A model generated the notes under the pieces. It searched no databases, was not told where the DNA came from, and worked only from the letters and a program-made list of their open reading frames with translations. DNA of 64,000 bases from Lachnospiraceae bacterium (GTDB lineage Bacteria; Bacillota; Clostridia; Lachnospirales; Lachnospiraceae). Location: assembly GCA_009911035.1 (NCBI GenBank), contig QXWO01000019.1, positions 1 through 64,000 on the forward strand, given 5' to 3'. Below, in pieces: positions 42,661-51,852 of the stretch (positions within the stretch are counted from its first letter, which is position 1; the number at the start of each line of letters is the position of its first letter). The position numbers and the translations under genes were made by a program.

Positions 42661-43266
42661 ATGATTAAGTCTGTTGAATTAAGAGCCGGAAGAAAAATTG
42701 TCGCAATTGCCAGTTCTACCGGCGGACCCAAGGCATTGCAGAATTTGATTCCTTTGCTTCCTGCAAATCTGAATGCACCTGTTATGATTGTACAGCATAT
42801 GCCGGCCGGCTTTACTGAGGCACTGGCAGGACGGCTTAATACTTTAAGCCCTCTGGCGGTGAAGGAAGCTGCCGATGGAGATGTGATAAATACAGGTCAG
42901 GTATATCTTGCCAGAGGAGGCAGGCATATGAAAGCGGCAAAGAGCGGAGCAAGACATGTCATCCGTTATTCTGACGAACCGACCAGAGAGGGGGTGCGTC
43001 CATGTGCCAATTATATGTACGAATCCCTGGCAGACTGCGGATATGATGAGGTGGTGTGTGCCGTCCTTACAGGTATGGGGGCGGACGGCACGGTAGGAAT
43101 CAGGAATTTAAAGGAAAAAAAGAGGGTGAAGGTATTTGCTCAAAGTGAAGCCACCTGCGCGGTATATGGAATGCCCAGAAGCATTGTGCTTGCCGGGCTT
43201 TCCGGTCCGGGAATAAGTCTGGAGAGAATTGCGCAGGAAATAATAAAGAACGTGGGGGTAATTTAA
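42661..43266 (+). CDS. cheB: CheB methylesterase domain without receiver domain
   Basis: A 201-residue protein consisting only of the CheB catalytic domain. The catalytic triad residues are visible: Ser19 in IASSTGGPKAL, His46 in VQHMPAGFTEAL and Asp142 in LTGMGADGTVG. CheB removes methyl groups from, or deamidates, chemoreceptors. The usual N-terminal receiver that lets CheA regulate CheB is missing, and the 82 bp upstream hold no coding remnant. It lies before cheA as in Bacillus. TTG/GTG starts upstream are not available in frame; AGAAGG precedes ATG 42661. Confidence 0.93.
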   Translation: MIKSVELRAGRKIVAIASSTGGPKALQNLIPLLPANLNAPVMIVQHMPAGFTEALAGRLNTLSPLAVKEAADGDVINTGQVYLARGGRHMKAAKSGARHVIRYSDEPTREGVRPCANYMYESLADCGYDEVVCAVLTGMGADGTVGIRNLKEKKRVKVFAQSEATCAVYGMPRSIVLAGLSGPGISLERIAQEIIKNVGVI

Positions 43267-43267
43267 A

Positions 43268-45358
43268 ATGGATGTAAATCAATATCTTGAAATTTTTCTT
43301 GATGAAACAAAGGAGCACCTTGAAAATCTGAATACCCAGATATTAAAGCTGGAGCAGGAACCGGAGGATTCGGATACTATTAATGAGATTTTCAGGGCTG
43401 CCCATTCTTTAAAGGGGATGGCCGGGACTATGGGATATAAGCGTATGCAGGCGCTGACCCATGATATGGAAAATGTGTTCTCGGAAGTCAGGAATGGAAC
43501 CATGAAAGCCGATTCCAACCTGATCGATACATTGTTCCAGTGTCTGGATGCCCTGGAGGAGTATACCAGTACCATTCAGGAGACTGCTGATGAAGGAACC
43601 AACGATAACCAGCAGTTGATCGACCAGTTGAACAGGTACCTGAATCCGGGCGAAAAGAAAGAGGAGACGAAAGGGAAAGCCGCTAAAGAGAAAAAGGATG
43701 TACAGGAAGATACCTTTGCCGGCAAATGGATGAACATTAAAGTCGGTGAGACGGAACGGCTGGTTTTTTCTTCGGCAAAAGCCCAGGGAAAGAATGTTTT
43801 CGGACTGACTGTATACATACAGGAGAGCTGTCTGCTTAAGGCGGCTAGGGCTTTTCTTGTATACAAAGCAGTGGAAGAAAGAGCGGAGATTATTGTATGC
43901 AGTCCTTCCGCCCAGGATATTGAGGATGAAAAATTTGATCTTGATTTCAGTCTGCTTGTAGTTTCGGAGTGTACCCTTGAAGAAATTCTGAGCGTAACCG
44001 AAGTGGTTTCTGAAATAGAGAGAGTCGTAGGTGCGCCTTATGAGTGTGAGGCTGTTCCTGTGGAGGAGGAAAATACGGATGTGCCGGCAGTAAGCACAAA
44101 CACCGTACAGACCACCCAGACACAGCCCCAGTCCCAGAGCAGCCAGCCCCAGACTCAGAGTACGCCCACAAAGGCAAACGATAAAAAGGCCGGAGGCAAG
44201 CCGGTAGTGAACCGGACAGTCCGTGTGGATATCGAAAAGCTGGATGTGCTCATGAATCTGGTAAGTGAACTTATCATTGCAAAGAATTCACTGGTTTCCG
44301 CTTCCAATACGGACGGCGTTTCCAGCTCAGGATTCAATGAGCAGATTGAATATCTTGAAAGTGTAACCACCAACCTTCATGAGTCGGTTATGAAAGTAAG
44401 GATGGTTCCCATAGAGAGTGTTGTAAGCAAATTCCCCAGAATGATCCGCGATCTTTCCAAGAAGCTGGATAAGAAGATGGAACTGTATATGTCAGGTGAG
44501 GAGACAGAACTTGACCGTACAGTGGTGGATGAAATCGGGGATCCTCTGATGCATCTTCTGCGTAATTCCGCAGACCACGGTCTGGAATCTGCCGAAGTCC
44601 GTGTTGAGAGAGGCAAGCCTCCGGTTGGGTCTATTTTCCTGGACGCGTATCAGGACGGCAACAACGTTGTAATAGAAGTAAGGGACGACGGCAACGGCAT
44701 TGACGTGCAGGCCGTTAAAAATAAAGCGATTGAGCGCGGCGTTATCACACCTGATCAGGGAGATAACATGACCGAAAAGGACATTATCAATCTGCTTTTC
44801 CATGCGGGCTTTTCAACTGCAAAGGAGATTTCGGACGTATCAGGCCGCGGTGTAGGGCTGGACGTTGTGAAATCAAAGATCGAATCCTTAAGCGGGGAAG
44901 TGGAAGTAAAATCCCAGTTAGGACAGGGAAGCACCTGGATCATCAGACTGCCTCTTACCCTTGCAATTATTCAGGCCCTTATGGTAGCTGTGGGCGGAGA
45001 AAAATATGCGATTCCTTTAGGAAGCATCCAGACACTTGAAGATATCAGCCCCAGCGATATCAAGCTTGTCCAGAATAAAGAGGTGATCAATCTGCGCGGC
45101 AGCGTTATCCCCATTATCAGGCTGAGCGATGAGCTGGATATCGAAAGTTCCAAGGCACCGGACGAAAATCTGGTAGTCGTTATCGTCAAGAAAGGCGAAA
45201 ACCTGGCCGGACTTGTAATAGATGAATTAAGGGGACAGCAGGAAATTGTTATAAAATCACTTGGCAGATATATCAGTAAGTGCAAAATTATTAGCGGTGC
45301 AACAATTTTAGGCGACGGCGAAGTGGCTCTGATTCTAGATGCCAATGCATTGATATAG
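43268..45358 (+). CDS. cheA: Chemotaxis histidine kinase CheA
   Basis: A 696-residue kinase starting 1 base after the cheB stop. Domains in order: HPt with phospho-accepting His46 (FRAAHSLKGMAGTMG); a response-regulator docking P2 domain (about 155-260); a Gln/Ser/Thr linker; dimerisation helices (VDIEKLDVLMNLVSELIIAK, about 325); the ATPase (LLRNSADHGLE, DDGNGID, SGRGVGLDVV); and a C-terminal CheW-like domain. It phosphorylates CheY. Confidence 0.98.
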   Translation: MDVNQYLEIFLDETKEHLENLNTQILKLEQEPEDSDTINEIFRAAHSLKGMAGTMGYKRMQALTHDMENVFSEVRNGTMKADSNLIDTLFQCLDALEEYTSTIQETADEGTNDNQQLIDQLNRYLNPGEKKEETKGKAAKEKKDVQEDTFAGKWMNIKVGETERLVFSSAKAQGKNVFGLTVYIQESCLLKAARAFLVYKAVEERAEIIVCSPSAQDIEDEKFDLDFSLLVVSECTLEEILSVTEVVSEIERVVGAPYECEAVPVEEENTDVPAVSTNTVQTTQTQPQSQSSQPQTQSTPTKANDKKAGGKPVVNRTVRVDIEKLDVLMNLVSELIIAKNSLVSASNTDGVSSSGFNEQIEYLESVTTNLHESVMKVRMVPIESVVSKFPRMIRDLSKKLDKKMELYMSGEETELDRTVVDEIGDPLMHLLRNSADHGLESAEVRVERGKPPVGSIFLDAYQDGNNVVIEVRDDGNGIDVQAVKNKAIERGVITPDQGDNMTEKDIINLLFHAGFSTAKEISDVSGRGVGLDVVKSKIESLSGEVEVKSQLGQGSTWIIRLPLTLAIIQALMVAVGGEKYAIPLGSIQTLEDISPSDIKLVQNKEVINLRGSVIPIIRLSDELDIESSKAPDENLVVVIVKKGENLAGLVIDELRGQQEIVIKSLGRYISKCKIISGATILGDGEVALILDANALI

Positions 45359-45374
45359 GACAGGGGGAAGAACA

Positions 45375-45857
45375 ATGGAAGAACTAAGAGTATCGGGCAT
45401 GAATAATATAGGCGAAATGAAAACAGAATATGATACTGTACAATATATTGTAATCAAATTAGGAGATGAGCAGTACGGCGTGGATATTAAGTTTATAGAT
45501 AATATCGTGCGCATGCAGCACATCACCAGAGTGCCCAGGGTGCCGGATTATCTCAAAGGGGTCATTAATCTGCGCGGGGAAGTCATTCCTGTCATGAGCC
45601 TGCGGGTTAAAATGGACCTTGAAGCAGACGAGATCACCAAGGCCACCAGGATTATCATTCTCAAGCTGGAACAGCATGGAACCATCGGCATAATAGTGGA
45701 TGAGGTGAAAGAGGTTGTCACCCTTACCATGGATGAAATTGAAAAAATTACTTACGACGGGAAGGAAGATAAAAATATTTTCCTTACAGGTATCGGCAAG
45801 CATGATAATGAATTGATTTCTCTTCTTGACCTTAATGCTGTTGTGATGGACAGGTGA
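45375..45857 (+). CDS. cheW: Chemotaxis coupling protein CheW
   Basis: A 160-residue SH3-like scaffold linking receptors and CheA. Conserved motifs: QYGVDIKFIDNIVRM, VPRVPDYLKGVINLRGEVIP and IGIIVDEVKEVVTL. An N-terminal ~20-residue extension precedes the fold. GGGGGAAG precedes ATG 45375. Confidence 0.97.
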   Translation: MEELRVSGMNNIGEMKTEYDTVQYIVIKLGDEQYGVDIKFIDNIVRMQHITRVPRVPDYLKGVINLRGEVIPVMSLRVKMDLEADEITKATRIIILKLEQHGTIGIIVDEVKEVVTLTMDEIEKITYDGKEDKNIFLTGIGKHDNELISLLDLNAVVMDR

Positions 45858-45904
45858 AGTTGCTGGAATATGTAATAGAAATGTACTGTTAATTAGGAGG
45901 GATC

Positions 45905-46540
45905 ATGAAAGATCTTAGTATGGAGCAATTAACAGGTCAGTATTTTGACGTGTTAAAAGAATTAGGCAATATCGGAGCGGGCAACGCTACCACAGCTCTT
46001 TCGCAGATGATAGGATGTAAGGTGGATATGTCGGTGCCCCAGGTTCAGTTGCTTGAATTTAAAGATTTGGGCGAAATCGTAGGCGGTGATGACCAGATTA
46101 TGGTCAGCATTTATCTTGAAGTGGCAGGGGATATAGACGGAAGCATGATGTTTATCTTAAGCAAAACTGCCGCTGCGCATCTGGTAAATAAACTGATGTG
46201 CGGTATGCTGGGAATTGATGAGGACACAGCGGAAGACTGCAATTTTGGCGACATGGAGACTTCTGCTATCAAGGAGGTTGGGAATGTAATAACAGGAGCG
46301 TACCTGAATGCATTGTCAGCGCTTACCACTTTAAAGATCTACCCCTCTGTTCCCCAGATTGGAATTGATATGGCAGGCGCGCTGCTGAGCGTACCCGCGG
46401 TGGAATTCGGTATTTACGGGGATAACATATTGCTGATACAGACCCAGTTCTCAGATGATATTGAACTGGAAGGTTATTTCATCCTGGTTCCGGATATGGA
46501 GTCTTACGAAAAAATTCTTACAGCGCTTGGTGTAATGTAG
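45905..46540 (+). CDS. cheC: CheY-P phosphatase CheC
   Basis: A 211-residue protein with both pseudo-symmetric active sites intact: ELGNIGAGNATTAL near residue 19 and EVGNVITGAYLNAL near 124 (ExxN motif in each). CheC dephosphorylates CheY-P and is stimulated by CheD, which follows. GGAGGGATC precedes ATG 45905. With FliY this gives two CheC-type enzymes in one operon. Confidence 0.96.
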   Translation: MKDLSMEQLTGQYFDVLKELGNIGAGNATTALSQMIGCKVDMSVPQVQLLEFKDLGEIVGGDDQIMVSIYLEVAGDIDGSMMFILSKTAAAHLVNKLMCGMLGIDEDTAEDCNFGDMETSAIKEVGNVITGAYLNALSALTTLKIYPSVPQIGIDMAGALLSVPAVEFGIYGDNILLIQTQFSDDIELEGYFILVPDMESYEKILTALGVM

Positions 46541-46574
46541 GCTTCAGAAGAAAAAGGGACAGGAGATTCTTAAA

Positions 46575-47060
46575 ATGAGTGAAGTGATTAAAGTTGGAAT
46601 GGCAGACATGAAGACATGCCGGGGGGATGACGGAGTGACTACACTGGGTTTAGGCTCCTGTGTGGGGATCGCAATCAGAGACCCGGGAACAGGTATCGGC
46701 GGGCTTGTACATGTCATGCTGCCGGATAGTAGTGAAATTAAGAATAATACAAACAGACCTAAATTTGCAGATACAGGAATAGAAGACCTTGTAAACGCCG
46801 TTGTGCGCATGGGGGCAAACCGCAGCAGGCTTGTAGCCAAAATTGCCGGAGGCGCACAGATGTTTGCTTTTGGCGGCAAAAGCGATATGATCCGTGTAGG
46901 AGAACGCAATGTGCTTGCCAGCAAGAAAAAGCTTGCCGAATTAAGAATACCGATCCTTGCGGAAGATACTGGGGATTCGTATGGAAGAACAGTAATTTTT
47001 TATCCGAAAACCGGAGAATTTTACATACGGTCTGTGGGAAAACCGGAGAAGATCATATGA
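46575..47060 (+). CDS. cheD: Chemoreceptor glutamine deamidase CheD
   Basis: A 161-residue protein with catalytic Cys29 (TLGLGSCVGIAIRD) and His46 (GGLVHVMLPDS). It deamidates receptor glutamines and binds CheC. GGGACAGGAG precedes ATG 46575; the stop overlaps the next gene (ATGA). Confidence 0.97.
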   Translation: MSEVIKVGMADMKTCRGDDGVTTLGLGSCVGIAIRDPGTGIGGLVHVMLPDSSEIKNNTNRPKFADTGIEDLVNAVVRMGANRSRLVAKIAGGAQMFAFGGKSDMIRVGERNVLASKKKLAELRIPILAEDTGDSYGRTVIFYPKTGEFYIRSVGKPEKII

Positions 47061-47353
47061 GAAAGAATAAGTTATTTGCACCATTTTTAATGCTGCTGGC
47101 AGGTGCAGTTGTCAGCATTGCCATGTACTGCTTTCATTATACAATGGAAGAAATGCTGCCTATACTTTTGTTTGTTCTTATCTTTTTTTATCTGACAGGA
47201 AATTTTGTCCAGAAAAAAGTGACGGCTTTTATGGAGCAGATTTTGGAAGAGGAGGCAAAGGAAGGAGAGGTAATAGAAAAGGAATTTGCCGGGGAAGGCG
47301 GAGACTATATGGAAAGTAAAAGTGCGGAAAATGGAGCAGAAGAAAATATTTAA
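47057..47353 (+). CDS. Small two-helix membrane protein of unknown function
   Basis: A 98-residue protein overlapping cheD by four bases. Two membrane helices (APFLMLLAGAVVSIAMYCF, about 8-27; MLPILLFVLIFFYLTGNFV, about 33-51) are followed by an acidic tail rich in Glu. I do not recognise a family with certainty; small membrane ORFs occur before sigD in other clostridial fla operons. Both termini are probably cytoplasmic or both outside. Confidence 0.75.
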   Translation: MRKNKLFAPFLMLLAGAVVSIAMYCFHYTMEEMLPILLFVLIFFYLTGNFVQKKVTAFMEQILEEEAKEGEVIEKEFAGEGGDYMESKSAENGAEENI

Positions 47354-47374
47354 CCGTGGGTGATGGAGGTGTCA

Positions 47375-48139
47375 ATGGACGAGGCAGGAAGAAATAAGCT
47401 GTGGGAAACTTATGCAAAAACGAAATCGCCCGAAATAAGAGAGAAGCTTATACTGGAATATGCATCATTGGTAAAACTGGTGGCAGGGCGTCTTAGTATG
47501 TACCTTGGGTACAATGTAGAGTATGATGATTTGGTAAGTTACGGCATTTTCGGACTGATTGACGCAATCGACAAATTTGACAGCATGAAGGCAGTTAAAT
47601 TTGAGACCTATGCAAGCCTCCGAATACGGGGAGCCATTTTGGACCAGATTAGGAAGATGGACTGGATTCCAAGGACAATCAGACAGAAACAGAAAAAAAT
47701 TGATGCAGTGGTAAAGGAAATAGAAAGTTCCATGGGCAGGGCGGCAACAGACGAAGAAATTGCATTAGGCCTTGGAATTTCAGAGGATGATTATCTGGCA
47801 TGGCAGTCCCAGATGAAGATTACCGGACTGGTATCCTTAAACGAATTTATGGAATCCGGCAGTGAAATACCGGCCGACCAGACCAGCCAGCGCCGCTTTG
47901 ACGGCCCGGAGGAGGTAATTGAAAAGGAAGAGTTAAAGAAGATGTTACAGCAGGCGCTTGAACTTCTTACTGAAAAAGAAAAGAAAGTGATACTGCTTTA
48001 TTACTATGAAGATTTAACGCTTAAGGAAATCAGCAATGTGCTTGAAGTATCTGAATCCAGAGTATCTCAACTGCATACAAGAGCACTGCAGAAAATGAAA
48101 ACAAAAATGGGCCATTATATGGGTTTCTTTTCTGCATAA
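47375..48139 (+). CDS. sigD: Flagellar sigma factor SigD (FliA/WhiG type)
   Basis: A 254-residue sigma-28 factor. Region 2 is seen in LVKLVAGRLSMYLGYNVEYD, LVSYGIFGLIDAIDKFD and FETYASLRIRGAILDQIRKM; region 3 in RQKQKKIDAVVKEIESSMGR; region 4 in LTEKEKKVILLYYYEDLTLK and VSESRVSQLHTRALQKM. It should drive late flagellar genes not in this window. ATG 47375 is chosen because GGAGG lies 5 bases before it; earlier GTG/ATG codons at 47360-47369 precede or overlap that site. Confidence 0.96.
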   Translation: MDEAGRNKLWETYAKTKSPEIREKLILEYASLVKLVAGRLSMYLGYNVEYDDLVSYGIFGLIDAIDKFDSMKAVKFETYASLRIRGAILDQIRKMDWIPRTIRQKQKKIDAVVKEIESSMGRAATDEEIALGLGISEDDYLAWQSQMKITGLVSLNEFMESGSEIPADQTSQRRFDGPEEVIEKEELKKMLQQALELLTEKEKKVILLYYYEDLTLKEISNVLEVSESRVSQLHTRALQKMKTKMGHYMGFFSA

Positions 48140-48173
48140 AAGTATTAACAGATTTATGTAAGGGGGTGCATGA

Positions 48174-49775
48174 ATGAGAAATGGCTATTTTCAGATAGTA
48201 TGTGGCGAGAAGGAAACATCATTGAAAATTTTTCTCCCTGAAGAAGGGGGAAAGCCGGTAAGGATCAGGGAAGTAATAAGTTATCTGACCCGCAATGGTG
48301 TAGACTTTGATACAACAGGGCTGAATAAAGGGATAATGGATTCCCTTGGAACCACAACCGGGGAATATCAGTTTGTAATAAACAATAAGCACTATAATGA
48401 AGTGCGTGAAAGTTACCAGATGCAGGTCAGCCAGGATAAGATGCTTGCAATTGCCAGATTTTATCCGCCTTCCCTTAATGGGGAAAGGATGACGGCAGAT
48501 GAATTCTTTAATGATCTGGAGCACAAGAAAATTAAATTCGGTATCTTGAAGAAAGGGCTGATTAAGTTCTTTGAAAATCCGGTTTACTGTGCCGATATGG
48601 TTGTAGTTAAAGGAAAACTTCCCAGACATGGGAAGGATGCCAGTATTGAGTACTTTTTTGAAACAAACCTGTGTGTAAAGCCTACACTGAAAGAGGATGG
48701 AAGCGTAGACTTTTTCAATCTGAATACAATCAACCACTGTAAAGAAGGCGAACTTCTGGCGAGATTGCACCCGGCAGATCTGGGTGATCCGGGCAGGACA
48801 ATTTATGATGAAAAGATAAAGCCCAGGGATGTAAAGAGACTGTCCATTAAAGGGGACAGGAATTCCGTTCTCTCTGACGACCGGCTGGAGCTGAAAGCCA
48901 AAGTGGATGGTCATGTGTCGCTTGTAGATGGCATGGTATTTGTGTCCAATGTCCTTGAGGTGGAAAATGTGGATAATGCTACAGGAAATATTGATTACGA
49001 CGGCAGCGTCAAGGTGAATGGGAATGTATGCGCCAATTTCTCCGTGAAGGCAAGGGGCGATATTGAAGTGAGGGGCGTTGTGGAAGGCGCTTATCTTGAA
49101 TCGGGAGGAAATATCATCATAGTCCGGGGCATGAATGGAATGGGAAAAGGCGTATTAAAGGCGGAAGGAAATGTAATTGCCAAATTCCTTGAAAATTCTA
49201 AGGTGAGTGCAGGCGGTTATGTGTCTACGGAGTCCATCCTGCACAGTGAGGTCATGGCTGATTCAGAGGTTATCGTAAGCGGGCGCAGGGGATTTATCAC
49301 CGGAGGAAAAGTATCAGCGGCACATCTGGTTCAGGTAAAGACCCTTGGATCTTCCATGGGGGCGGCTACAGTCATTGAAGTGGGGGCAGACCCTAGCGTT
49401 AAGATAAGGCTGCTGGAATTGCAGCAGCAGATTATTGACAAGGAAAAAGAGTTAGAGTCGCTGAAACCGATTCTGGAAAATGCCGCAAGAAAGTTAAGCA
49501 GCGGTATCCAGCTTAGGCCGGAACAGATGGAATTTGCCCGTGTGACCCTTGAGAAGGAGAAAAGCCTGAAGCGGGAGCGGGATGTCTGCATAAAGAAAAT
49601 GGAAGATCTGCAGACGATTTTAAATGCAAGTAATTCTGCAAAGGTGGAAGTGACAGGAGAAGTTTACGGGGGAACCCGCATCAGCATTGCAGATGTTTCT
49701 ACGATAATAAAGGGCAATACCCATTATTGCAGATTCATAAAGGAAGCGGGCGATGTAAAAATGGTTCCGTTGTAA
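48174..49775 (+). CDS. FapA/DUF342-family protein
   Basis: A 533-residue protein of the DUF342 (FapA) family: a long N-terminal domain (about 1-230) and a right-handed beta-helix of short turns (NATGNIDYDGSVKVNGNVCA, GVVEGAYLESGGNIIIVRGM), then a coiled coil (LLELQQQIIDKEKELESLK, about 405-480) and a short beta end. AGGGGGTG precedes ATG 48174. Members are common in clostridial flagellar operons; the function is not well defined and may involve polar or envelope assembly. Confidence 0.9.
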   Translation: MRNGYFQIVCGEKETSLKIFLPEEGGKPVRIREVISYLTRNGVDFDTTGLNKGIMDSLGTTTGEYQFVINNKHYNEVRESYQMQVSQDKMLAIARFYPPSLNGERMTADEFFNDLEHKKIKFGILKKGLIKFFENPVYCADMVVVKGKLPRHGKDASIEYFFETNLCVKPTLKEDGSVDFFNLNTINHCKEGELLARLHPADLGDPGRTIYDEKIKPRDVKRLSIKGDRNSVLSDDRLELKAKVDGHVSLVDGMVFVSNVLEVENVDNATGNIDYDGSVKVNGNVCANFSVKARGDIEVRGVVEGAYLESGGNIIIVRGMNGMGKGVLKAEGNVIAKFLENSKVSAGGYVSTESILHSEVMADSEVIVSGRRGFITGGKVSAAHLVQVKTLGSSMGAATVIEVGADPSVKIRLLELQQQIIDKEKELESLKPILENAARKLSSGIQLRPEQMEFARVTLEKEKSLKRERDVCIKKMEDLQTILNASNSAKVEVTGEVYGGTRISIADVSTIIKGNTHYCRFIKEAGDVKMVPL

Positions 49776-49832
49776 ATTTGTGCCGGCGCAGGGAATCTGC
49801 GTTCAGGTTCTGGAAGGAGCGTGACTTAAGCT

Positions 49833-50150
49833 ATGACAATCAGCAGGGTAGAACTTCAGGGGCAGGTGACGAGAGCCCAGGATTTCACCAATATCAAGCA
49901 TAACGAAGACAATAAAGGCACGATAGACCAGTTTAATTTCCAGAAGCAGTTTGACCAGACGGTTGATAATAAAATCCGTCAGGTGCATCAGAGGGATAAG
50001 GCAGAGAATGAAGGTAAACGTTTTGATGCGAAAGATAAAGGAAATGGAAGCTATTCCGGCGATGGCGGACGAAAGCGTAAGAAAGAGGAAATTGCCGGGG
50101 ACGGAAAGGTAACCCTGAAAGGGCGGGGCGGCTTTGACATGAAAATCTGA
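49833..50150 (+). CDS. Hypothetical protein of the flagellar operon
   Basis: A 105-residue, strongly charged and probably disordered protein (MTISRVELQGQVTRAQDFTN; Lys/Asp/Gly-rich second half ending VTLKGRGGFDMKI). It has no Cys, signal or membrane segment. It lies between the FapA gene and the SwrB-like gene with normal spacing (GGAAGGAG before the start), so it is a real gene. I do not recognise a domain. Confidence 0.75.
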   Translation: MTISRVELQGQVTRAQDFTNIKHNEDNKGTIDQFNFQKQFDQTVDNKIRQVHQRDKAENEGKRFDAKDKGNGSYSGDGGRKRKKEEIAGDGKVTLKGRGGFDMKI

Positions 50151-50168
50151 TGATATACGGGTGGAAAT

Positions 50169-51110
50169 ATGAGTATAGTGGAAATAATCCTTGTTGCTTT
50201 TGGCGCTGTTGTGTTCATACTGAGTTTCCTTCTCCCAGCGGGAAAGAAAGGCAGCCAGCAGGCGTCTTTAGGGATAAGTGAAAAAGACGTAAAGGAAATG
50301 GTTGAAAAGAAGGTAGAAGATGCCAGAGGACGGGTAGAGGACATTATTGACGAGACAGTCACTTATGCCATAGAAAAGACAGAACGGTCCATGGAGCGCC
50401 TGACCAATGAAAAGATAATGGCGATCAATGAATATTCTGATACCGTTCTGGATGAAATCAACAAGAATCATAAGGAAGTGGTATTCCTTTACGATATGCT
50501 GAATGATAAGCAGGAAACTTTAAAAAGTACGGTGAGCGAAGCGGCCAAAACTGCCAGCCAGATCAAGCAGTCGGTAAGGGATGCGGAGATTACGGCCATA
50601 GAGACACAAAAGAAGGCGAAGGAGATTCAGGAAGTGGTTGGCGGGACGGTGAAGGAAACTGCAAAGGAGGCTGCAGATGAAGCAGCCGCCCAGGTTTTGG
50701 AGACAGAATTTATTCCCATATCCGCCCCCAGAGTTGAAATCAAATATCCCCCGTCACCATCACAGCCGGAAGCAGCGGCAAATGTGACGGAGGAGACACA
50801 AAAGCCAAAGAAAAGAAGCAGGAAGAACCGGGCAGCCAGGACAGCCGGAAAGGAAAAACTGACGGCAGAAAGTGGAAAAGAAGCAGTTCCTGCTGGCTCC
50901 ATGGCGTCTGCGGATATACCGGAAGAAGCAGTTCTGGCAGTATTGGAGACAGCCAGGGAAAAAGAGAGTGAAAAGCCTGTCAAAAGAAATAATAATGACA
51001 GGATACTGGAGCTTCATAAAGCAGGAAAATCTGACGTGGCGATTGCCAGGGAACTTGGGCTGGGAGTAGGAGAAGTAAAGCTGGTTATCGGCTTATTTGA
51101 AGGAGTATGA
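50169..51110 (+). CDS. SwrB-like membrane coiled-coil protein (DUF6115-type C-terminus)
   Basis: A 313-residue protein with an N-terminal membrane helix (IVEIILVAFGAVVFILSFLL, about 3-22), a long coiled coil (about 35-180), an Ala/Pro/Lys linker and a C-terminal helix-turn-helix-like motif (ILELHKAGKSDVAIARELGL then GVGEVKLVIGLF). This matches the plan of Bacillus SwrB, which promotes assembly of the export apparatus and sits in the same place after sigD. Sequence similarity across the linker is not expected. Confidence 0.82.
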   Translation: MSIVEIILVAFGAVVFILSFLLPAGKKGSQQASLGISEKDVKEMVEKKVEDARGRVEDIIDETVTYAIEKTERSMERLTNEKIMAINEYSDTVLDEINKNHKEVVFLYDMLNDKQETLKSTVSEAAKTASQIKQSVRDAEITAIETQKKAKEIQEVVGGTVKETAKEAADEAAAQVLETEFIPISAPRVEIKYPPSPSQPEAAANVTEETQKPKKRSRKNRAARTAGKEKLTAESGKEAVPAGSMASADIPEEAVLAVLETAREKESEKPVKRNNNDRILELHKAGKSDVAIARELGLGVGEVKLVIGLFEGV

Positions 51111-51123
51111 GGAATCGGGCAGG

Positions 51124-51846
51124 ATGATGAACTTGAAATACTATCTGAGGGGACTAGGTATAGGGGTAGTTGTGACCGCGCTGATCATGGGAATCCTTGC
51201 AGGGAAAAAAGAGGTTTTAAGCGATGAAGAAGTAATAGAACGGGCAAAAGCCCTGGGAATGACGCAGGAGAGTGTCCTGTTGGCAGATACTCTGGCTTCC
51301 TATGAGGAGGAGCTGGAAGGAGATGGAGTACCATCGAAGGTAGATCAGCAGCCGGCGGACCAGGATGGTTCTGATACCCAGGAATCCGAAAAAGTGCAGG
51401 AGCCTTTGGAGGAAGGAGATACACAGCAGCAGCCAGAAGAAGATGCACAGCAAGCCCAGCAGGAAGAAGATACACAGCCGGAGCAGGAACCGGAAGCTGT
51501 TACAGAGCCAGAGCAGGAGAGCGCAGAGGAAAAAGAAGCAGAAACTGCACAGGAAGTTCCGGCGGAGGAATCCGGCGGGGGCGCTTCGGGAGAAGCTTCT
51601 GCATCTGAAAGTGAACCTGCATCTGATACAGAAGAAGGAAATTTTACGATTGAAATAAAGAGCGGCGACAGTTCCTACAGCGTATGTCAGAGATTAGAAG
51701 AGGCAGGACTGGTGGAGACAGCCACAGCTTTTGACCGTTATCTGTATGAAAATGGTTATGATAAGCGCATCAATACAGGAGTCTTTGAGATTCCAAGAGA
51801 TGCGGATATGGAAAAAATTGCAAAAATCATTTCCAGAATGAATTAA
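51124..51846 (+). CDS. Membrane protein with MltG/YceG-like C-terminal domain
   Basis: A 240-residue protein, the last of the fla/che operon. One membrane helix (GLGIGVVVTALIMGILAGKK, about 9-28) is followed by an acidic Gln/Glu-rich spacer (about 70-165) and a C-terminal domain (IKSGDSSYSVCQRLEEAGLV, NTGVFEIPRDADMEKIAKII) resembling the LysM-like substrate-binding module of MltG. No catalytic glycosylase part is present. ATG 51124 or 51127 is the likely start; TTG 51097 inside the swrB-like gene is an alternative. Confidence 0.78.
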   Translation: MMNLKYYLRGLGIGVVVTALIMGILAGKKEVLSDEEVIERAKALGMTQESVLLADTLASYEEELEGDGVPSKVDQQPADQDGSDTQESEKVQEPLEEGDTQQQPEEDAQQAQQEEDTQPEQEPEAVTEPEQESAEEKEAETAQEVPAEESGGGASGEASASESEPASDTEEGNFTIEIKSGDSSYSVCQRLEEAGLVETATAFDRYLYENGYDKRINTGVFEIPRDADMEKIAKIISRMN

Positions 51847-51852
51847 GGTTAG

